NCBI GenBank assembly: GCA_943788645.1
Contig: CALSRC010000013.1
Coordinates: 1 to 64,000, forward strand
Reading direction: 5' to 3'
DNA length: 64,000 nucleotides
Source: UA16 sp002292325
Lineage (GTDB): Bacteria > Bacteroidota > Bacteroidia > Flavobacteriales_D > Sanyastnellaceae
Both the position numbers and the translations under genes were made by a program. Under the pieces are notes generated by a model. That model saw nothing but the letters and a program-made list of their open reading frames with translations, was not told the origin of the DNA and searched no databases. Below are positions 50,219 through 59,623 of this stretch, in pieces (position 1 is the first letter of the stretch; each line of letters opens with the position of its first letter).

Positions 50219-50758
50219 ATGAAGTTTGAACACGCACTCATAGTTTTTGGCAGCCTCTTTTTCCTCGCTATTGCAACCTCTGGTTGCTACAAGGGATCGG
50301 ACTTTGACAACCCCGTTTATTCATGCGAGTGTGGTTCGGTGACTTTTCAAAGCACGGAATATCCCTTGAAAATGGCCGAAGTAGTGGTGCCGGATAGCCT
50401 GGAGCCACTTTCACGCAGTTACCATATCGTCGCAGACCTGCGCAGTGCTGAAGAGGTGGATGCTCACGTTCCTGCCCATGATTTAACGTTTCACTTCTCT
50501 TTCCCTGTGCTCGATGATGTTGTCTACTACGTGCAACAGGAAGACATACAGCATCTCGTTCAAATCATCGATCAAGGTGATGACTTGATTCCCTATCGAA
50601 ACTATCAAGCCACGGATGGGTCAATCGTCATCAATCCCGCTTATTCTGCAGGAGTTGAGGTTGTGGAATTCAATCTAACGCTCCGTGAGCAAGTTGACAG
50701 CATACTGGTCGGATTGCCGTTGGTGTTCTCGGGAACGTTCTCCGGCAACGTTGAGTGA
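50219..50758 (+). CDS. Lipoprotein of unknown function
   Basis: A 179-aa lipoprotein: signal peptide MKFEHALIVFGSLFFL and lipobox ATSGC. A CxC pair follows the lipid anchor (YSCECGS), and the rest is a beta-rich acidic domain with SFPVLDDVVYYVQQED and FNLTLREQVDSILV. No family is recognised. It starts 44 nt after namZ and may share its transcript. An in-frame start at 50171 would overlap namZ by 4 nt but does not give a signal peptide. Confidence 0.6.
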   Translation: MKFEHALIVFGSLFFLAIATSGCYKGSDFDNPVYSCECGSVTFQSTEYPLKMAEVVVPDSLEPLSRSYHIVADLRSAEEVDAHVPAHDLTFHFSFPVLDDVVYYVQQEDIQHLVQIIDQGDDLIPYRNYQATDGSIVINPAYSAGVEVVEFNLTLREQVDSILVGLPLVFSGTFSGNVE

Positions 50759-50792
50759 GAATGCGCTTGGCGACAACACCCCGATGGGCTAA

Positions 50793-51482
50793 TTAGTCCA
50801 ACGGCGCTTCTACAACATCCTTTCCTGTCGTCACCCAACACAAATCTTCTTTAGACGGTACAACGGAGACGGACCCCGTGAAGGTCCCAAAGGCGGGAAC
50901 GACCAATACGCCACGTTTACGCTGATACCACCAACAGGGCAACTTCAAAGATTGACGGCCTTTTCCGCGCATGGACACAGCGGGATGCAAATGTCCAGCA
51001 ACGCCTACCATTCCCTCTTCCAACCCTACGAATTCACTTGGGTCATGTGCAAAGACAAATGCACCCTCAGTCCATGATTCGCTTCGCACCATCGGCAATC
51101 CTTCAAATGCTGACGACGGAAGGATGTCGTGATTCCCTTCGACAAGCCGAAACGACTGCACTACACCGTCTGCGTGCAAATCTATCAACCACGTTCTGAA
51201 CTCCTGCCATTCCTCGTTCTCATCGCTGTGAAACAAATCTCCTAGCACCAAGATTTGGCGTGGTTGAAATCTCGAGATGAGCTCATCAAGTCGCTGAAGG
51301 GTATCGGCATTTACCGCATTGGGAACTGCGATGCCGTGCTTTCGAAAATGCCCTGCTTTGCCCAAATGCAAATCAGATACAACGAGCATTGAACGTTGAG
51401 GCCACCAAATGGCACGCTCAGGCAACAATGTCCAGTCTGCAAAAGCCACAGGGTTCAGCCTCACATTTTGAGAGGCCCCCAT
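50793..51482 (-). CDS. pdeM: Ligase-associated DNA damage response endonuclease PdeM
   Basis: A 229-aa metallophosphatase. The calcineurin-like motifs are visible: VVSDLHLGKAGHFRK, ILVLGDLFHSDENEE, LVEGNHDILP and GVAGHLHPAVSM. The family is named for its usual place beside a DNA ligase, exonuclease and helicase; here it lies 4 nt downstream of aconitase and none of those partners is nearby. It may be an isolated member of the system, or the ligase genes may be elsewhere in the chromosome. Confidence 0.9.
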   Translation of the reverse strand: MGASQNVRLNPVAFADWTLLPERAIWWPQRSMLVVSDLHLGKAGHFRKHGIAVPNAVNADTLQRLDELISRFQPRQILVLGDLFHSDENEEWQEFRTWLIDLHADGVVQSFRLVEGNHDILPSSAFEGLPMVRSESWTEGAFVFAHDPSEFVGLEEGMVGVAGHLHPAVSMRGKGRQSLKLPCWWYQRKRGVLVVPAFGTFTGSVSVVPSKEDLCWVTTGKDVVEAPLD

Positions 51483-51486
51483 TCTA

Positions 51487-53748
51487 TTATTGCTGCTGCT
51501 TAATCAAGTTCAACGCAGAACCCGCCCGGAACCACTCAATCTGTTGGTCATTGTAAGTGTGGTTCGTGAGAATCGTATCCTTCGAACCATCGGCGTGCTC
51601 GACCTCAATCGTCAACGGCTTGCCCGGTGCAAACGATTCCAAGTCCACAAAATGAAAGCGATCATCCTCTTGGATCAAGTCAAAATCAGCTTCATTGGCG
51701 AAGGTGAGCCCGAGCATCCCTTGTTTTTTGAGATTGGTCTCATGAATGCGTGCGAAGGACTTCACAAGCACAGCCGCCACCCCCAAAAAGCGAGGTTGCA
51801 TCGCAGCGTGCTCGCGAGAGCTGCCTTCCCCGTAATTCGAATCCCCCACAACCATCGTAGAAATACCCGCAGCTTTGTATGCGCGCTGCACGGCAGGCAC
51901 CTCCCCATATTCTCCGGTGAGTTGGTTCTTCACGCTATTCGACTCTCCATTGAAGGCATTGTTCGCACCCGTCAAGGTATTGTTCGAAATGTTGTCCAAA
52001 TGTCCACGATAGCGAAGCCAAGGACCGGCCATGGAAATGTGATCCGTTGTGCATTTACCTGCCGCCTTGATGAGGAGGCGCACATCGTGGAGGTTTTCAC
52101 CATTCCAAGCCGTGAAAGGCTCAAGCAGTTGTAAACGTTCCGAATCAGGGTTCACCACCACTTGCACGCCGCTTCCATCTTGTGCTGGCGCGAGATATCC
52201 TGCATCTTCGACATCAAATCCTTTTTCTGGCAACTCATCTCCAGAAGGTTCTGTCAGCATGACTTCCGTGCCGTCCTCCAGCTTCAGGGGATCCTTCAGG
52301 GGGTTGAAGGTCAAATCACCTGCAATGGCAAGGGCCGTGACAAGTTCAGGTGAGCCGACAAACGCATGGGTGTTGGGGTTGCCATCTGCCCGTTTCGAGA
52401 AGTTGCGATTGAATGAATGCACAATGGAATTCTTCTCCTTCTTCTCGGCGCCTGATCTCGCCCATTGGCCAATGCAAGGTCCGCACGCATTGGCAAATAC
52501 ACTGCCTCCCATTTCCTCGAAAATCGAGATGAACCCGTCGCGGTCAATCGTGTATCGGACTTGCTCCGAACCGGGCGTAATGGTCAAATGGGCCTTCGCT
52601 TTGATGCCTTTCTCGATGGCTTGTTTCGCCACACTGGCCGAACGGCTAATGTCCTCATAGCTCGAGTTGGTGCACGAACCAATCAATCCGTATTCCAAAT
52701 CAGTTGGCCAATCGTTGGCTGCAGCCGCTGCTTTCATTTGGCTAATTGGTGTGGCCAAGTCCGGCGTGAAGGGTCCGTTTAAATGCGGCTCCAAGTCACT
52801 CAAGTTGATTTCAATGACTTGATCAAAATACCGCTCTGGGTCCGCATAGACCTCGGGATCTCCCGTGAGATGCTCCCGAATTCCATTGGCCAAGTCAGCC
52901 ACATCCGCTCGGTCCGTAGCCTGGAGATATCGCGCCATGCTATCGTCGTATCCAAAAGTCGAGGTGGTGGCTCCGATTTCCGCACCCATGTTGCAAATGG
53001 TTCCTTTACCGGTGCAGCTCAACGACTCGGCTCCATCACCAAAATATTCCACAATACATCCTGTCCCTCCTTTTACCGTTAATACACCTGCCACCTTGAG
53101 GATCACATCCTTTGCCGATGACCAGCCAGACAATCGACCCGTGAGCTTGATTCCGATCAATTTCGGAAACTTGAGCTCCCACGGCATACCTGCCATCACA
53201 TCAACAGCGTCAGCACCACCAACACCGATGGCCACCATCCCCAATCCTCCAGCATTCACCGTATGAGAATCGGTTCCGATCATCATGCCTCCAGGGAACG
53301 CGTAGTTTTCGAGGACCACTTGGTGAATGATTCCGGCACCAGGCTTCCAAAATCCAATGCCGTATTTGTTTGAGACTGACTCCAAAAAGTTGTAGACCTC
53401 GTTGTTCTTATTGATGGCCTCCTGTAAGTCAGATTCAGCCTGCACTTTTGCCTGAATCAAATGGTCACAATGCACCGTTGATGGAACAGCCGCCTTTACC
53501 TTGCCTGCTTGCATGAATTGCAAGAGGGCCATCTGCGCCGTTGCATCCTGCATTGCCACGCGGTCTGGAGCAAAATCCACGTAATTCTTGCCACGCTCAA
53601 ACGCATGAGTCGCATCACCATCCCAGAGATGGCTGTATAAAATTTTCTCTGCCAAGGTCAATGGCTTTCCAGTCGCTCGGCGTCCTGCCTCAATTTTACC
53701 CGGAATCCGCGAATAAAAGTCACGGATCATATCCAAATCAAAAGTCAT
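51487..53748 (-). CDS. acnA: Aconitate hydratase (mitochondrial-type AcnA)
   Basis: A 753-aa [4Fe-4S] enzyme that interconverts citrate and isocitrate in the TCA cycle. The cluster ligands are in GLIGSCTNSSYEDI and NACGPCIGQWARSG, with GTDSHTVNAGGLGM, and the swivel domain ends in GDSNYGEGSSREHAAMQPRF. I chose ATG 53748 (MTFDLDMIRDFYSRIPGKI); the longer frame is antisense to the permease gene. A TACATTTG box lies 22 nt upstream. pdeM follows. Confidence 0.95.
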   Translation of the reverse strand: MTFDLDMIRDFYSRIPGKIEAGRRATGKPLTLAEKILYSHLWDGDATHAFERGKNYVDFAPDRVAMQDATAQMALLQFMQAGKVKAAVPSTVHCDHLIQAKVQAESDLQEAINKNNEVYNFLESVSNKYGIGFWKPGAGIIHQVVLENYAFPGGMMIGTDSHTVNAGGLGMVAIGVGGADAVDVMAGMPWELKFPKLIGIKLTGRLSGWSSAKDVILKVAGVLTVKGGTGCIVEYFGDGAESLSCTGKGTICNMGAEIGATTSTFGYDDSMARYLQATDRADVADLANGIREHLTGDPEVYADPERYFDQVIEINLSDLEPHLNGPFTPDLATPISQMKAAAAANDWPTDLEYGLIGSCTNSSYEDISRSASVAKQAIEKGIKAKAHLTITPGSEQVRYTIDRDGFISIFEEMGGSVFANACGPCIGQWARSGAEKKEKNSIVHSFNRNFSKRADGNPNTHAFVGSPELVTALAIAGDLTFNPLKDPLKLEDGTEVMLTEPSGDELPEKGFDVEDAGYLAPAQDGSGVQVVVNPDSERLQLLEPFTAWNGENLHDVRLLIKAAGKCTTDHISMAGPWLRYRGHLDNISNNTLTGANNAFNGESNSVKNQLTGEYGEVPAVQRAYKAAGISTMVVGDSNYGEGSSREHAAMQPRFLGVAAVLVKSFARIHETNLKKQGMLGLTFANEADFDLIQEDDRFHFVDLESFAPGKPLTIEVEHADGSKDTILTNHTYNDQQIEWFRAGSALNLIKQQQ

Positions 53749-53770
53749 GCTGTCGTTTTTCTGTGGACTG

Positions 53771-53778
53771 CAAATGTA
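53771..53778 (-). promoter_or_regulatory. Candidate -7 box for aconitase
   Basis: The minus strand reads TACATTTG, an exact TAnnTTTG match, 22 nt before the aconitase ATG. Confidence 0.5.
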
Positions 53779-53783
53779 AGCAG

Positions 53784-53791
53784 TACTTTCG
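53784..53791 (+). promoter_or_regulatory. TAnnTTYG box 6 nt before the permease ATG
   Basis: TACTTTCG lies 6 nt before the ATG at 53798. It is next to the aconitase box at 53771-53778 on the opposite strand, so two divergent promoters lie within 21 bp. Confidence 0.4.
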
Positions 53792-53797
53792 CAATAC

Positions 53798-55036
53798 ATG
53801 AAGCGGGAATTGCTAATTGAAATGGCGCAGATTGCCATTCGCTCAATCCGAGGGAACCTCCTCCGAACAAGCCTAACCGTTGGTGTTATTGGCTTGGGAA
53901 TCATGGCATTGATTAGCATGACAACGGCAACGGCATCTTTGGAGGCCAATGTCGTGCGCCAATTTTCGACGTTGGGCACCGATGTGTTTACATTCTCACA
54001 ACGCACCGAAACTGGAGTAAATAGAGGGCGCAGGGTGCGTGTAGGCGAGCCTCTGTCATACCGTGAAGCCGAACGATTCGCCGCAGAAGCGCCCAAAGAC
54101 TTGCAAGTCGCCTATTCCATTTTTGGTTCCGCACAAGCAACCCTAACGCGTGGCACCGAGCGAACCAACCCCAACATACAGGTTTTGGGAATTGAAGAAA
54201 ATTACCTCGAAGTGGGCGGGTATAGCATTGAATCAGGGCGGACATTCACAGCAGAAGAGGCTAAATCTTCCCGTCGGCTAGCCATTCTTGGAGCAGACCT
54301 CATCAATGAGCTTTTTAACCCTTGGGAAGACCCGCTTGGTCAGGAGTTTTCAATTGGAGCGCAGCGTTACCAGGTAATTGGTATCCTCGCCCAAAAAGGC
54401 CAAGCATTCGGAATGTCCCAAGACAACCAATGCTATGTCCCGATTCCTTGTGTACGTCAGCAATTCTCCGACGAAAATCGCAGCTATCGCATCGCTTGCA
54501 AAGCGCCGAGGCCTGAGGATGTCATGGAGCTCGCCGAGGCGGCTACAGGCGTCCTTCGTATCGTCCGCAAGGACAAACCTGGGCAAGAGCTATCCTTCAA
54601 TATCTCCATGAGTAACAGCCTTGTTTCTACCTTGGAAGAAGCCATCAGCGGCATCACCATCGCTGCATCCATCATTGGTGTGATCACCTTGTTTGGAGCG
54701 GGCATTGGTTTGATGAATATCATGCTTGTCAGCGTCTCTGAACGCACGCGTGAAATCGGCACGCGCAAAGCTCTCGGTGCCTCTCCTCAAGCTATACGGA
54801 TGCAATTTTTAATAGAGGTCATGCTCATTGGGCAACTTGGTGGCGCAACCGGGATCATTTTGGGGGTGGCCACTGGAAATGGCATTGCCTTCGCCATGGA
54901 TACACCCTTTGTTCTTCCATGGGGCTGGATAATTACTGGTGTAGTCCTGAGCCTCATCACGAGCCTGATCAGTGGATACTACCCCGCTAGGCAAGCCGCT
55001 AGGCTCGACCCCATCGTTGCCTTGGGTCGCGTCTAA
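53798..55036 (+). CDS. MacB-type ABC transporter permease
   Basis: A 412-aa permease of the MacB/FtsX family: N-terminal helix (RGNLLRTSLTVGVIGLGIMA), a periplasmic MacB_PCD domain with SQRTETGVNRGRRVRVGE, then three C-terminal helices. The signature RTREIGTRKALGASPQAIRM is typical of MacB. An ATPase is not adjacent, and no membrane-fusion partner is seen. It is divergent from aconitase and convergent with the 55.05 kb gene, whose stop is 14 nt away. Confidence 0.87.
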   Translation: MKRELLIEMAQIAIRSIRGNLLRTSLTVGVIGLGIMALISMTTATASLEANVVRQFSTLGTDVFTFSQRTETGVNRGRRVRVGEPLSYREAERFAAEAPKDLQVAYSIFGSAQATLTRGTERTNPNIQVLGIEENYLEVGGYSIESGRTFTAEEAKSSRRLAILGADLINELFNPWEDPLGQEFSIGAQRYQVIGILAQKGQAFGMSQDNQCYVPIPCVRQQFSDENRSYRIACKAPRPEDVMELAEAATGVLRIVRKDKPGQELSFNISMSNSLVSTLEEAISGITIAASIIGVITLFGAGIGLMNIMLVSVSERTREIGTRKALGASPQAIRMQFLIEVMLIGQLGGATGIILGVATGNGIAFAMDTPFVLPWGWIITGVVLSLITSLISGYYPARQAARLDPIVALGRV

Positions 55037-55049
55037 ACCCGAATTAAGC

Positions 55050-55616
55050 TCAGCTAATTTCCCGCTCCAAAATCTGGGCCATTCGTGCGCGTTCTTGCGC
55101 AATCAATTGCTGCGACCATGGCTCTGTGCTTTCAATGGACTCCAGTAATTTTTGCCACTCCGCCTCGTCTCTTGCAGGTACTTTCGATTCATGGATCACT
55201 TCACTCGCAACTTCCAATGAGAGAACAAGAAACTGCTCCATATAGCGGAGTTGAAGGTTACTCGCGGTATTTCCAAACCGCACGAGGATATCCGGATCCA
55301 ACGTGCCAGCCATTGCAGTGCGCAGGCGGCGAATGTTCTCGACATGATTCCGAACCAAAAGCACGAAATTGGAACCAGAAGGGAGCATAGCAGGTAATTC
55401 AACAGGAGCGCCTAAGGGCTGGACATTCAGCACTTGAGCAATGTCACTGAGCTCGACCAACCGGTTAATACGTGATCGAAATAATGCAGGAATTACGGGC
55501 TGACGCATGAAGTGATCTCGGACCGCAAACACTTCTGCATCCAAACGCTCCATCACGTCTTCGTGACTTGCCGGTTCGCTCAATCCGAGCAGGGTTAAAG
55601 CTGTTCCTTTATTCAT
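55050..55616 (-). CDS. Hypothetical helical protein
   Basis: A 188-aa protein that starts MNKGTALTLLGLSEPASHED and is predicted mostly helical, with repeated Leu/Glu-rich segments (RNHVENIRRLRTAMAGTLDP, then MEQFLVLSLEVASEVIHESK). It has no signal peptide, membrane helix or known motif; the N-terminal ALTLLGLSEPASHEDVMERL resembles a J-domain-like or helical-bundle start but lacks an HPD. It is not similar to any family I recognise. Confidence 0.55.
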   Translation of the reverse strand: MNKGTALTLLGLSEPASHEDVMERLDAEVFAVRDHFMRQPVIPALFRSRINRLVELSDIAQVLNVQPLGAPVELPAMLPSGSNFVLLVRNHVENIRRLRTAMAGTLDPDILVRFGNTASNLQLRYMEQFLVLSLEVASEVIHESKVPARDEAEWQKLLESIESTEPWSQQLIAQERARMAQILEREIS

Positions 55617-55701
55617 GTTTTGTGTGCATCGATTCTCACTCTGCAAAAGTGAAGATACGTCAACAAACGAGATATCCTTCGCATCCTTGCGAATCGCGCA
55701 T

Positions 55702-55709
55702 TAAATTTG
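55702..55709 (+). promoter_or_regulatory. Candidate -7 box for the TlpA-like gene
   Basis: TAAATTTG, an exact TAnnTTTG match, ends 18 nt before the ATG at 55728. A purine-rich GAGGAAAAGAG lies between and may act as a ribosome-binding site. Confidence 0.5.
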
Positions 55710-55727
55710 AGGAAAAGAGAAAATCCG

Positions 55728-57188
55728 ATGAAGATGACTGCGTTTGCAACGATTTTGTTGACCTGTGCCACCATTATGGCCTGCGGAGACACCCCAACTC
55801 AAGACAATCCAACCTCACAAAAGAAGGCTCAATCCGATGCCGCAACTGCGGAAAACACTGAGCAAAGCGATGCCATTTCTCCGCTATACAAGGACGGTGT
55901 CAACGACCAAAACCGGGGAGACAAAACAGGCAAAGTACGGATACATGGAACGATCAACGCCAATGGAGGAGGTCAAGTGACTTTGTCGGAAAGTGAAGGG
56001 CGTAATTATTCCGTAATTGCCACGACCCAATTGAGTAACCGTCAATTTGATTTTGGAGAAATCGAAGTGGGTAGAGGTTTTTACAAAATCAGCCTCAACG
56101 GAGAATCCAACGCAGCGGACATCATTCTGAATCCGGACGAATCGGATTTGGAGTTGACATTCAACGCATCCCGTCTGAGCGCCAACCGAGCCGCAACAGG
56201 TTCCAACGAAAACTCAGGTTGGTTCGATTACAAAACAAAAGAAACCACGAATGCAAACGAAGTGCGAAAGCTTCGCCAAAGCATCAAAGACGCCGGAGCG
56301 TTTCGCTCTCGAATCGAAGAGCAAATCAAACAGAAAGAAAAAGAGCTTGTCGACCAGCAGCATGCCTTAATGGACCAATACCCTGGAACATTTTTGGCCA
56401 AATACCTCGGCTGGAAAAACCCCAAATATCCTTCGAATAAAGGGCGGTTCTTCGAGGACATTGACCCCTTGGACAACAGCGCCGTTCGCTCCATGGCACC
56501 CAGCGATCGCATTCAAAACATGATGCGGACATTCAGTGGCGGCACGGACAGCGGTTTCCTCGCCTGCATCGACATTGTCAAAGCACACTTTGAGCCCAAC
56601 CCCATCGCATTGGAAAGCGTTTTGTACACCATGTTGGATGGTTTCTACAATACGGGCAAGGAAACCATTTGCCAATACATCCTAGACAATTACATCTTTG
56701 ATGAAGATTGCGGGGCAGATTTGAGTGACGCCATTCGCATACGCGCCCAAGGCATCATCAACCTGCAGCTGGGCAAGACCCCGCCCAACTTCCAAATCGA
56801 CAGATGGGACGGTGGTTCATTGGATTTGTACAAAACGTGCGCCCAAAACGAATACACCCTGCTCATGTTCTGGGCATCTTGGTGCCACAAGTGCGAACAA
56901 GAGATCCCAAACTTGGGTCCGGTATACTCCAAATACGGTTACAAGGGATTCGAAATTGTCGGAGTCAGCCTGGACCAAGTGCGCAACACGTGGGAGAAAG
57001 CCATCAGCGACAACGGCATGACCTGGCCAAACGTGAGCCAACTCCAGGCATGGAACAGCCCTGTGGTGTCGGAATACAAAGTGACGGCTACGCCGACGTA
57101 CTTCTTGCTGGACAAGGAGGGCAAAATTGTGCTCAAGCCCAGCCGCTACTTCGAAGTCGACAAGTTCCTATCGGAGAAGCTGAAGTAA
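55728..57188 (+). CDS. TlpA-like thiol-disulfide lipoprotein with N-terminal DUF4369-like domain
   Basis: A 486-aa lipoprotein with lipobox TIMAC, an N-terminal beta-sandwich like DUF4369 (KVRIHGTINANGGGQVTLS), a central helical region that includes a Lys/Glu coiled stretch, and a C-terminal thioredoxin domain. The redox site reads FWASWCHKCEQEIPNLG (CHKC), with cis-Pro TATPTYFLLD. Such proteins reduce periplasmic disulfides, for example in cytochrome c maturation. GAGGAAAAG lies upstream of ATG 55728. The following secreted gene is 24 nt away. Confidence 0.87.
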   Translation: MKMTAFATILLTCATIMACGDTPTQDNPTSQKKAQSDAATAENTEQSDAISPLYKDGVNDQNRGDKTGKVRIHGTINANGGGQVTLSESEGRNYSVIATTQLSNRQFDFGEIEVGRGFYKISLNGESNAADIILNPDESDLELTFNASRLSANRAATGSNENSGWFDYKTKETTNANEVRKLRQSIKDAGAFRSRIEEQIKQKEKELVDQQHALMDQYPGTFLAKYLGWKNPKYPSNKGRFFEDIDPLDNSAVRSMAPSDRIQNMMRTFSGGTDSGFLACIDIVKAHFEPNPIALESVLYTMLDGFYNTGKETICQYILDNYIFDEDCGADLSDAIRIRAQGIINLQLGKTPPNFQIDRWDGGSLDLYKTCAQNEYTLLMFWASWCHKCEQEIPNLGPVYSKYGYKGFEIVGVSLDQVRNTWEKAISDNGMTWPNVSQLQAWNSPVVSEYKVTATPTYFLLDKEGKIVLKPSRYFEVDKFLSEKLK

Positions 57189-57212
57189 CCCTTGAATTAG
57201 AATTACCACGTA

Positions 57213-58212
57213 ATGAGTAGTCAGGATCTGTACCTCACATCCTTCTCCCTTTTAGCGGCCTTTTTCTTTTTTGTCGCCGGGCAATCTCAAGCGCAAAACC
57301 TCCTGAATGACGCAGGCTTTGAAAGCGGAGATGAATCATTCTGTGGAATCATGGGAGCGAATGACTTCGGAAACAACCTGATCGATTGGACAAGCCCCAC
57401 GCAGGGCACCCCCCAGTTGTTCTTCACCAACGTCAATTCCGATTGCTGGAACGCCCAGCCCACAAGCACCTACCCCGGCCCCATTGGCATCAAAGGCTCA
57501 CAGATGCCCTTGGATGGTGAATCAATGGCCGGTATTTATGCGTACACGATTCCCGATTTCAACCAACGGCATTACATCCAGTCGCCGCTCTCCTCGCCGC
57601 TCATTCCGGGCCAAGCCTACAAAATTGGATTTTATGCCTCGCTCGCTGATTTCATTGAATTCGGATCCAATGGCCTTGGCGCCTGTTTGAGCGAAGGGGC
57701 GATTGCTGCCAACAGCGACGGCGTCCTCGCCGCAACTCCTCAAGTCGTCTCAGAGGAAGTCTTGGGCGATTACATCCGCTGGACTTTGATCTCCGATACG
57801 GTGATTGTCGATGCTGCTTACGACCACATCACCATCGGCAACTTTCAAACCGATGCAGAAACCGTGCTCGAGGCAAACCCTGCTACAACTGGCGCTGTCA
57901 GCACATACGGTGCCTTTTACTTCATCGATGGTGTTTTCGTCGAACCCGTTGAATTCCCCAACCTCGTCCCGCAAGAGGCTATTGAAACGTGGCAAGTGCA
58001 ACCCGAAGCGGCAGGGCTATTCATCACTGAAAACCGCGCGAGGTGAGCGCTTCATGGTTTCGTTGATCGGAATGGACGGTCGGCTCTTGCTGAAACGCTC
58101 GGGAACAGGACAATTGGTGATTCCTTGGAGCGCATGGACCGAAGGTTGCGCTGTCGTCACCATTCAGAACGACACGGACCAATTCAGCGCGCGCGTTTGC
58201 CAGCCCCATTGA
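57213..58212 (+). CDS. Secreted gliding/OmpA-type binding-module protein with T9SS-like C-terminus (one +1 frameshift)
   Basis: The first frame encodes a signal peptide (MSSQDLYLTSFSLLAAFFFF), then a ~190-aa module common in Bacteroidota surface proteins: LLNDAGFESGDESF, WTSPTQGTPQLFF, GESMAGIYAYTIPDFNQRHY, SPLSSPLIPGQAYKIGFY. It stops at 58046. The next frame continues naturally with GERFMVSLIGMDGRLLL and VVTIQNDTDQFSARV, which resembles a type IX sorting domain. One extra base around 58034-58042 (cgcgcgagg) explains the break; the restored protein is 332 aa. There is no enzymatic motif, so a carbohydrate-binding or structural role is likely. Confidence 0.78.
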
Positions 58213-58512
58213 TCTCCAACACTCGGGTTTTAGCCTAACGCAGAGAGTGAAAAAATAAGTCGGCTGAAATCGGACCGTTTCGGTTTGAACCCAAAACGAT
58301 TTCGTGGCCTGGATTAATATTGTCTAAGGTTTTCATTTCAAAAAAAGGATTAAAAGATTTTCAAGCAATTCAGTATATCCATGCCAAATTTATCCAATTC
58401 ATGTGTCTCTGCCATATTGACTGGCAGATCTCCTGACCTCGCTTGTCACCCTATTCCTAAAAGCTGAGGGAAAATTACCCGCGATGAAATAAAATCATTG
58501 AAAAGTCTGGCT
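58213..58512. other. Non-coding stretch of 300 nt
   Basis: No convincing gene is visible on either strand. The region is A/T-rich with several A- and T-runs and holds a perfect 7-bp inverted repeat (TCTGCCA/TGGCAGA, 58408-58428). Neither a clear terminator nor a -7 box for a neighbouring gene is found. Confidence 0.6.
58408..58428. repeat. Inverted repeat TCTGCCA-N7-TGGCAGA
   Basis: The arms are perfect complements of 7 bp with a 7-nt loop. There is no following T-run, so it is not a typical terminator; it could be a protein-binding site or an RNA stem. Confidence 0.4.
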
Positions 58513-59562
58513 TTATTCTTTTTTAATAATGCCATTGCCGGGAAAACGCAGGCCCGCATCCGGTCGGTCCGCACGGGTCAATGACTCAATTCGTTGGTAG
58601 GCATGCGCTCCAGCATCTGGCCGAGGACCTCCGTTGTCTTTCTGGAGAGCAGAATGGATCTGTGCTGAAACAAATGATCCGTCCGCACGAATCTCCAATT
58701 CCAAAATGGGAACGAACGATTTTGATCCCTTGAGACTGAATCGTGCATACGTAGCAAAATTGCCCAAGCTATACGCAATGAAACGGTCTTTGTAAAGATC
58801 AACTGCACGCGGAACGTGCGGACCATGGCCCCAAATCACATCTGCACCCGCATCAATTGCAACCCGAGCCAATCGAATCGGATCCCCTCTATTTTCTCCC
58901 AAATACGTCTCTGTGCCCGGAAGGACATGTTCGTGCTCCTCTCCTTCTGCACCGCCATGAAAGGAGACAACCACCACGTCGCACGTCGCACTCAACGCTT
59001 GCACAGTGCGTTCCACCAAATCGTAATCGGTGATGGATTGGGTGCCTCGGTTCGGTGAAAACCCTGCGAATCCGACGCTCAAGCCGTTGACTTCGAGAAT
59101 AGACGTGGGATGGTCGGTGACCCCCGCATATGAAATTCCCGCCTCGTCCAATAACGCCAATGTATGTTCCCGGCCAATGCTCCCAAAATCATTGATATGA
59201 TTGTTCGCAACACATAAAAAGTCAAACCCCGAAGAGACGAAATGGTCCACGTAATGATCCGGGCTTTTGAACAGGTAACAATACTTTGGGTCACTGCAAA
59301 TCTTTCCTTCCGCTGCATCAGGACCGTGAATGACCCCCTCGAGGTTGCCCACCGTCAAATCCCCTTTTTCTAAAATAGATCCTACAGCCGCCATCACGTC
59401 CTTGCCATCATTCGGTGGCAAATAGGAGGCATTGGGATAGTTCGTTCCCAGCATGATGTCACCAACAGCAATAATTGTGAGGTTTTCGGCTTTGGTCTCG
59501 TTTTGGGCATTCAATGCAGCAAACGGGAGGACCATGAGAAGAATCACTGTGAATCGGTTCAT
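58513..59562 (-). CDS. capA: CapA family protein (poly-gamma-glutamate capsule-type metallophosphatase)
   Basis: A 349-aa exported protein with signal peptide and a PGA_cap domain: IIAVGDIMLGTNYPNAS, the GNLEG motif, NNHINDFG, VSFHGGAEGEEHEH and GHGPHVPRAVDLYKDRF. The motifs place it with CapA/PgsA-type polyglutamate or capsule proteins, but many members act on other substrates. A TATTTTTG box ends 4 bp upstream of the ATG, so the mRNA may be leaderless. No other capsule genes are nearby. Confidence 0.9.
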   Translation of the reverse strand: MNRFTVILLMVLPFAALNAQNETKAENLTIIAVGDIMLGTNYPNASYLPPNDGKDVMAAVGSILEKGDLTVGNLEGVIHGPDAAEGKICSDPKYCYLFKSPDHYVDHFVSSGFDFLCVANNHINDFGSIGREHTLALLDEAGISYAGVTDHPTSILEVNGLSVGFAGFSPNRGTQSITDYDLVERTVQALSATCDVVVVSFHGGAEGEEHEHVLPGTETYLGENRGDPIRLARVAIDAGADVIWGHGPHVPRAVDLYKDRFIAYSLGNFATYARFSLKGSKSFVPILELEIRADGSFVSAQIHSALQKDNGGPRPDAGAHAYQRIESLTRADRPDAGLRFPGNGIIKKE

Positions 59563-59566
59563 GGCT

Positions 59567-59574
59567 CAAAAATA
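59567..59574 (-). promoter_or_regulatory. TAnnTTTG box 4 nt before capA ATG (leaderless)
   Basis: The minus strand reads TATTTTTG, then four bases to the ATG at 59562. Confidence 0.5.
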
Positions 59575-59623
59575 AGCCCAACCAGGAGGTAATCCGACCG
59601 GCCACCTCATCCTTGTGCTCTAG

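Noticed and set aside
52800..53082. Plus-strand frames antisense to aconitase
   Set aside because: They are shadows of the aconitase gene, with no start context or domain of their own.
53749..54096. Longer N-terminus for aconitase
   Set aside because: The added 116 residues are antisense to the permease gene and unlike aconitase; ATG 53748 fits the family start.
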